From: Clostridiales bacterium UBA735
GTDB lineage: Bacteria; Bacillota; Clostridia; Oscillospirales; Oscillospiraceae
Reading direction: 5' to 3'
NCBI GenBank assembly: GCA_002298695.1
Contig: DBLB01000059.1
Coordinates: 1 to 18,707 of the forward strand
DNA: 18,707 nucleotides
Part shown: piece by piece, positions 14,534 through 18,707 of the stretch
Layout of the letters: each line of letters opens with the position of its first letter
Position numbering within the stretch: position 1 is the first letter of the stretch
Made by a program: the position numbers and the translations under genes
The notes under the pieces: generated by a model
What the model was told of the DNA's origin: nothing
Databases searched by the model: none
The model's input: the letters and a program-made list of their open reading frames with translations, nothing else

Positions 14534-15308
14534 AGCCTTCGCACAGGCCGCCGGGCTGCTCGGCGCCCAGCTCCGCCGCGGCGTCGTCACCAACAGCTTC
14601 CTCACCGCCGCCGACTGTGACCGCGAGGCCAAGACCGGCCTCTACGTCTACGAGGCCGACGGCGAGCTGCTCGTCTTCCGCGACCGGGGGACCCATTATA
14701 TCCTGAACTTTTTCCTGCAGCAGGGCGCGCGTCCCGCGCTGCCGGAGCTTTCAAAGCCCGTCGTCACCGAGCTGGCCTACCGGCCCAAGGATGCCGACGT
14801 GATGCGCACCGCGGCGGCCTATTTCCGCGCGATCGGCTTCAGCGAGGTGCTGCGCCGGACGCGCCGCACCCGCGCCGCCGCGCCGATCCCGCAGGAAGCG
14901 GGCGCGTTTGCCGCGCGGGAAGATCGATTTGATGCGGTCGACGCCTTCCTGCGCAGTCAGTTTTCGCGCTGGACCGGATGTCTCCCTACAGAGGCCGCGC
15001 TGCGTGCCGCGCTGGGCGCGGGACAGATCTTATGCGCCGAAGACGGGCACGGGATCTGTGGCCTGCTGCACTTTGCGCCGGGCCGCGCCGCGTCGGAGCT
15101 CCGGCATCTCGCCGTCCGCGAGGACTGCCGCCGCCAGGGCGTGGCAAATGCGCTGTTTGACGCATATATGGCCGCGACCGTCGGGCAGAAAAGCCTTGTC
15201 TGGGCGCGCACAGGAAATGAAGCCGCCGAACGCTTCTACGAATCACACGAATACCGGCCCGACGGATGGGAATCCATCGTGCTGCAATATGGAGGAACCG
15301 AACAATGA
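14520..15308 (+). CDS. GNAT-family acetyltransferase-like protein inside the dlt-like operon
   Basis: A 262-residue protein. The C-terminal part (about 155-262) has the GNAT core: LRHLAVREDCRRQGVANALF, where RRQGVA (204-209) is the acyl-CoA pyrophosphate loop, followed by NEAAERFYESHEY. The first 150 residues are less clear and could be a degenerate second GNAT fold. Its ATG overlaps the adenylation gene by 14 bases with AAGGAG upstream, and its stop overlaps the carrier gene (ATGA), so it is expressed in step with both. Classical dltABCD operons do not contain such a gene. It may acylate the carried amino acid, the acceptor, or a precursor made for the pathway. The substrate cannot be inferred from sequence. 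Confidence 0.85.
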   Translation: MQKIEAFAQAAGLLGAQLRRGVVTNSFLTAADCDREAKTGLYVYEADGELLVFRDRGTHYILNFFLQQGARPALPELSKPVVTELAYRPKDADVMRTAAAYFRAIGFSEVLRRTRRTRAAAPIPQEAGAFAAREDRFDAVDAFLRSQFSRWTGCLPTEAALRAALGAGQILCAEDGHGICGLLHFAPGRAASELRHLAVREDCRRQGVANALFDAYMAATVGQKSLVWARTGNEAAERFYESHEYRPDGWESIVLQYGGTEQ

Positions 15309-15532
15309 GAGAACAGATCATCGAGATTTTGACCGAAATCTGCCCCGGCGTGGACTTTGAACAGGAGACCGCCCTGATCGACGACGGCCTGATCGACTCG
15401 CTCGACATCGTCGCTGTTGTGACCGATCTGATGGATACGTTTGACGTCCAGCTCGGCGTGGATGACCTGACGCCGGAGAACTTCAACTCCGTCGACGCCA
15501 TCTGCCAGCTCATCGAGCGCGCACAAGGCTGA
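15305..15532 (+). CDS. DltC-like acyl/aminoacyl carrier protein
   Basis: A 75-residue acidic carrier protein with Ser32 in GLIDSLDIV as the 4'-phosphopantetheine attachment site. Length and the DSLD motif match DltC and small ACPs. The start at the ATG within the ATGA overlap is chosen because GGAGG lies nine bases before it; a longer frame from 15266 has no SD. It should accept the activated amino acid from the adenylation enzyme as a thioester and present it to the MBOAT protein at the membrane. Its stop overlaps the MBOAT start (TGATG). Confidence 0.93.
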   Translation: MREQIIEILTEICPGVDFEQETALIDDGLIDSLDIVAVVTDLMDTFDVQLGVDDLTPENFNSVDAICQLIERAQG

Positions 15533-17073
15533 TGGCATTCACATCCGCCGCGTTCGTCGGGCTGACGGCCCTGTCCGTCCTGCTCTACTACGCCCTGCCG
15601 AAGCGCGTGCAGTGGTGCGTGCTCCTGCTGGCCAGCCTGGCCTTCTATCTCGCGGGCGGCGTGAAGAGCATCGTCTGGCTGGTGCTGATCATCCTCATCA
15701 CGTGGACAGCCGGGCTGCTCCTCGGGCGGCAGAACGCAAAAACGCCCGCCGATAAGACTGGAAAGGCCGCCATCCAGCGCCGCAAGAAGCGCATCTCCGC
15801 CCTCTGCGCGGTCTGCTGCTTCGGGCTGCTTTTCGCGATGAAATACTGGAATTTCACGCTGGAGCTGCTGCCCGCGGCACTGGGTTCACACATCCCACGC
15901 TGGGATTTTCTCGTGCCGCTCGGCCTGTCGTTTTTCATCTTCCAGTCGATGAGCTACGTCATCGACGTCTACCGCAGCAAGCAGGTATGTGAGAAAAACG
16001 TCCTGAAATACGCACTTTTCGTCTCCTTTTTCCCGCAGATGGTGCAGGGCCCGATCAGCCGCTACGGACAGCTCGCCCCGCAGCTGACGGCAGAGCGCGA
16101 TCTTTGCTGGGCGGATCTTCAGGCGGGCCTCCAGCTCGCGCTCTGGGGCTATTTCAAAAAGCTCGTCATTGCAGACCGCGCCGCAGTTCTGGTCAACAAC
16201 GTGATTTCCGAGAACTGCCCATACGGCGGCGCCGTGATCGCGATGGGCATTTTCTTCTACTGCATCCAGCTCTATTGCGACTTTTCCGGCGGCATCGACA
16301 TCACCCGCGGCGTCGCGCGCCTGTTCGGCATCGACATGGTGCCCAATTTCCGCCGTCCGCTGTTCGCCACGTCCCTGACCGACTATTGGCGGCGCTGGCA
16401 CATCACGCTGGGCAGCTGGATGCGCGACTATGTGTTCTACCCGCTTTCCCTGTCGAAGTCGTTCGGAAAGCTCGGAAAATGGGCCAGAAAGCACCTGAAG
16501 GGCACACCCGGCAAGATCTTTGCGACCTCCGCCGCGACGTTCATCGTCTATCTGATCATCGGCATCTGGCATGGCGCAAACTTCCGCTACATCGCCTTCG
16601 GCCTCTGGAATGGCACGCTCATCACGGCCTCTCTGCTGATGGAGCGGCGCTTCCTCTCGTGGAAATCGGCGCTGCGCATCAACGACAAGTCCACGGGCTG
16701 GCGCATCTTTATGACCACGCGCACGGCGCTGCTTGTCTTCATCGGTCGCTACTTTACACGCGCGCCGCGCCTGACCGTCGTATTTTCTCTGCTGAAAATC
16801 ACGGTGTTCCGCCCGAATTTCGGCGAATTGCTGCATAAGATCCTGTCGCTCGGCCTGACGGCGGGCGATCTGCTGATCGTCGCGGTGGGCATCCTGATTG
16901 TCCACACGGTGGAGTTCTTTGAAGAACGCGGCACGGACGTCCGTGGCTGGCTCAACGCGAGAAAATCGTCCGTACAGGTGCTGATCCTGCTGGCTTCCCT
17001 GCTGATTTTGGTCTTTTTCGGCATTTTCCGCAGCGGCTACATCTCATCCGAATTCATCTACGGGCAGTTCTGA
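15532..17073 (+). CDS. MBOAT-family membrane O-acyltransferase (AlgI/DltB type)
   Basis: A 513-residue polytopic protein of the membrane-bound O-acyltransferase family. It has SYVIDVYRSK (141-150), FFPQMVQGPISRYGQL (166-181), the conserved TDYWRRWHITLGSWMRDYVFYPL (283-305, His290), and GIWHGANFRYIAFGLWNG (344-361) with His347 as the catalytic histidine. The length and these sequences look closer to AlgI/PatA-like proteins than to the roughly 400-residue DltB. It should move an acyl or aminoacyl group from the carrier protein across the membrane to an outside acceptor. The start overlaps the carrier gene by one base (TGATG) with only a weak SD, so translation is probably coupled. The acceptor could be teichoic acid or an exopolysaccharide. 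Confidence 0.93.
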   Translation: MAFTSAAFVGLTALSVLLYYALPKRVQWCVLLLASLAFYLAGGVKSIVWLVLIILITWTAGLLLGRQNAKTPADKTGKAAIQRRKKRISALCAVCCFGLLFAMKYWNFTLELLPAALGSHIPRWDFLVPLGLSFFIFQSMSYVIDVYRSKQVCEKNVLKYALFVSFFPQMVQGPISRYGQLAPQLTAERDLCWADLQAGLQLALWGYFKKLVIADRAAVLVNNVISENCPYGGAVIAMGIFFYCIQLYCDFSGGIDITRGVARLFGIDMVPNFRRPLFATSLTDYWRRWHITLGSWMRDYVFYPLSLSKSFGKLGKWARKHLKGTPGKIFATSAATFIVYLIIGIWHGANFRYIAFGLWNGTLITASLLMERRFLSWKSALRINDKSTGWRIFMTTRTALLVFIGRYFTRAPRLTVVFSLLKITVFRPNFGELLHKILSLGLTAGDLLIVAVGILIVHTVEFFEERGTDVRGWLNARKSSVQVLILLASLLILVFFGIFRSGYISSEFIYGQF

Positions 17074-17082
17074 GGAGGACCT

Positions 17083-18707
17083 ATGAACGCAAAAAAATGG
17101 GTGCTGACCTTCCTGCTGCTCGCGCTGGTGCTGGCGCTGGGCCTCGCGGCGTTCAACTACGTCACCGACCCGTTTGGGGCCTTCGGCGACAGGTTTTTGA
17201 ACTGGTTCTCCTATGACGAGACGAACAACCCGCGCGTCGCCAAGATCAGCTATCTCGAGCAGCACCACGAAGAATACGATTCCTACATTCTGGGCTGTTC
17301 TTCGACCAGTTCGCTGCAAGTCTCGGACTTTAACGAACTTTACGATGCAAATTTCTATAATTTAATCATGTATGGCGCGGACATGCGCGACTGCGAAAAG
17401 ATCGCCGATTACCTGATCGAGCACTATGAGGTCAAAAACCTCGTCCTGAACGTCTACCTCGACAACGGCTTTACCTACGACGACGAGACGGACCGTCTGA
17501 CGCGCAATCTGCATTACCTAACCGATCCGGACACGTCCGCGCTGTCATTTTACACGCGCTATCTGTTCTGCGACCCGCGCTACGGCCTGAGCAAGCTCAA
17601 AAACCTGCGCAATGACCGTCTGCTCCCGCAGAGCTTCGACGTATTTAACGAGGCCACAGGCGAATATGACAAGCGCGTGCGCGACGTCGAACCGATCGGC
17701 AGCATGGAGTCCTATCTCGAGGCATACCCCGTCTTTGCCGACTATCCGAAGACCGGCGATTTTACGCTCGGCCAGACCGAAAACTGCATGCGCTCCGTCG
17801 CCGCGATCAAAGAGCGCTGCGAGGCAGCGGGCGTGAATCTGGTCGTAATCACCGCCCCGGTCTACATCGACTATTTTCAGAATTTTCAGGCCGAAGATGT
17901 GGCAAATTTCTATGCATCCCTCGCAAAAGTCACTGATTTCTGGGACTTTTCGTGCAGCAGCGTGAGCTGCGAGCCGCGTTATTTCTACGACGCGACGCAC
18001 TTCCGCAACGCCGTCGGCAGCATGATCGCCGCGCGCATTGCGGGCGACGATTCCGTCTACATCCCGGGCGATTTCGGAACGTATGTCACGGCGGACACGC
18101 CGGCGTCCTATTTCACGGATGTTTTAAGCGCGCAGCCCCTCCCGGAGTCAGACATCTGCACCGACGTCCCCATCCTGCTCTGGCACAACCTCGCGGAGGA
18201 GGCCAGCGGCGACGTGACGATCTCGGTGGACACGTTCCGCGCACAGATCGAGGCGCTGCATGACGCCGGCTTCGAAACCGTCTCGCTGCAGCAGCTCTAT
18301 GACTACGTTCATTATGGCACGGAATTGCCCGAAAACCCGATTTTGCTGACGTTTGACGACGGGTATCTGAGCAACTACGAGTATGCCTACCCCATTTTGC
18401 GGGAATACGGCATGCAGGCGACGATCTTCGCCATCGGCGTCTCCATCGGAAAAGATACCTACAAGGGCACCGATCATGCGATGACGCCGCATTTCGGCGC
18501 AGCCGAGGCGCGGGAAATGGTTGCCTCCGGCCTGATCTCCGTGCAGAGCCACACATATGACATGCACCAGTGGCCGCCGTTCGAGGACGGGAGCACGCAG
18601 GTGCGCGAGACCATGCTTCCCTTCGTCGGCGAGTCCGATGCCGATTATGAGGCGGCGGTCGAGACCGATTTCGCCGAGAGCCGCGCAGCCATCGAAGCCA
18701 TCACCGG
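17083..18707 (+). CDS. Membrane-anchored SGNH (DltD/AlgX-like) domain fused to a polysaccharide deacetylase, 3' end outside the window
   Basis: An open frame of at least 541 residues, starting at the ATG after AGGAGG and nine bases beyond the MBOAT stop. Residues 7-27 form a signal anchor, so the rest should be outside the membrane. Residues about 28-325 form an SGNH-hydrolase-like domain with LGCSSTSS (70-77, likely nucleophile Ser73 or Ser74) and DATH (303-306), the C-terminal Asp-x-x-His pair, as in DltD and AlgJ/AlgX partners of MBOAT proteins. From about 360 follows a NodB-type deacetylase: DVPILLWHNL, LTFDDGY (422-428) and SHTYDMH (489-495), the metal and catalytic motifs of PgaB/IcaB-like enzymes. 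It may finish acyl transfer and also remove N-acetyl groups from the same glycan. Confidence 0.88.
   Translation, partial: MNAKKWVLTFLLLALVLALGLAAFNYVTDPFGAFGDRFLNWFSYDETNNPRVAKISYLEQHHEEYDSYILGCSSTSSLQVSDFNELYDANFYNLIMYGADMRDCEKIADYLIEHYEVKNLVLNVYLDNGFTYDDETDRLTRNLHYLTDPDTSALSFYTRYLFCDPRYGLSKLKNLRNDRLLPQSFDVFNEATGEYDKRVRDVEPIGSMESYLEAYPVFADYPKTGDFTLGQTENCMRSVAAIKERCEAAGVNLVVITAPVYIDYFQNFQAEDVANFYASLAKVTDFWDFSCSSVSCEPRYFYDATHFRNAVGSMIAARIAGDDSVYIPGDFGTYVTADTPASYFTDVLSAQPLPESDICTDVPILLWHNLAEEASGDVTISVDTFRAQIEALHDAGFETVSLQQLYDYVHYGTELPENPILLTFDDGYLSNYEYAYPILREYGMQATIFAIGVSIGKDTYKGTDHAMTPHFGAAEAREMVASGLISVQSHTYDMHQWPPFEDGSTQVRETMLPFVGESDADYEAAVETDFAESRAAIEAIT

Noticed and set aside
13757..14632. 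Minus-strand frame opposite the adenylation enzyme gene
   Set aside because: It is antisense to conserved A-domain motifs, with no SD or recognisable domain.

Overview
The window looks like the chromosome of a GC-rich, low-oxygen Gram-positive bacterium of the Clostridia, most like gut Oscillospiraceae/Ruminococcaceae. The reasons are strong AGGAGG ribosome-binding sites on most genes, sigma-A promoters (TTGACT-17-TATAAT, TTTACT-17-TACAAT), TRAP transport combined with 2-keto-3-deoxygluconate (KDG) catabolism, and a dlt-like cell-envelope operon. The assignment is inferred from gene content and base composition; there is no rRNA in the window. No tRNA, rRNA, CRISPR array, transposase or phage gene was recognised.

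Region 1 (1-9641, minus strand) is a nine-gene catabolic operon. In transcription order it encodes an Ldh2-type oxidoreductase, a KDPG aldolase fused to a VOC domain, KDG kinase, two uroporphyrinogen-decarboxylase-like (UroD-like) proteins, the TRAP binding protein DctP, the permeases DctQ and DctM, and a third UroD-like protein. The beginning of a further reading frame may lie at the left edge. Most junctions are short and most start codons have strong SD sites. The logic is uptake of an organic or sugar acid, conversion to KDG, phosphorylation, and cleavage to pyruvate and glyceraldehyde-3-phosphate. The three UroD-like proteins belong to the MtaA/CmuA-like methyltransferase superfamily and are not true HemE. 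They suggest a demethylation step or a related unknown step, for example on an O-methylated sugar acid. The dctP-dctQ spacer holds a 162-bp imperfect palindrome with 17-bp perfect terminal inverted repeats.

Region 2 (9642-10797) is the divergent control region and an IclR-family regulator on the plus strand. Two similar near-palindromes lie just downstream of the predicted operon promoter and are candidate operators.

Region 3 (10798-12677) holds a DEDDh exonuclease-like gene (minus) that shares a bidirectional terminator with the iclR-type gene, and a divergent amidase-SH3b gene (plus). A hairpin-rich spacer (12678-13012) follows.

Region 4 (13013 to the right edge, plus strand) is a tightly coupled envelope-modification operon: a DltA-like adenylation enzyme, a GNAT protein, a DltC-like carrier protein, an AlgI/DltB-type MBOAT membrane acyltransferase, and a membrane-anchored SGNH domain fused to a polysaccharide deacetylase (cut by the window edge). 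It resembles the D-alanylation pathway of teichoic acids, but its GNAT gene, AlgI-like MBOAT, SGNH-deacetylase fusion and altered adenylation pocket make both the donor and the acceptor uncertain.
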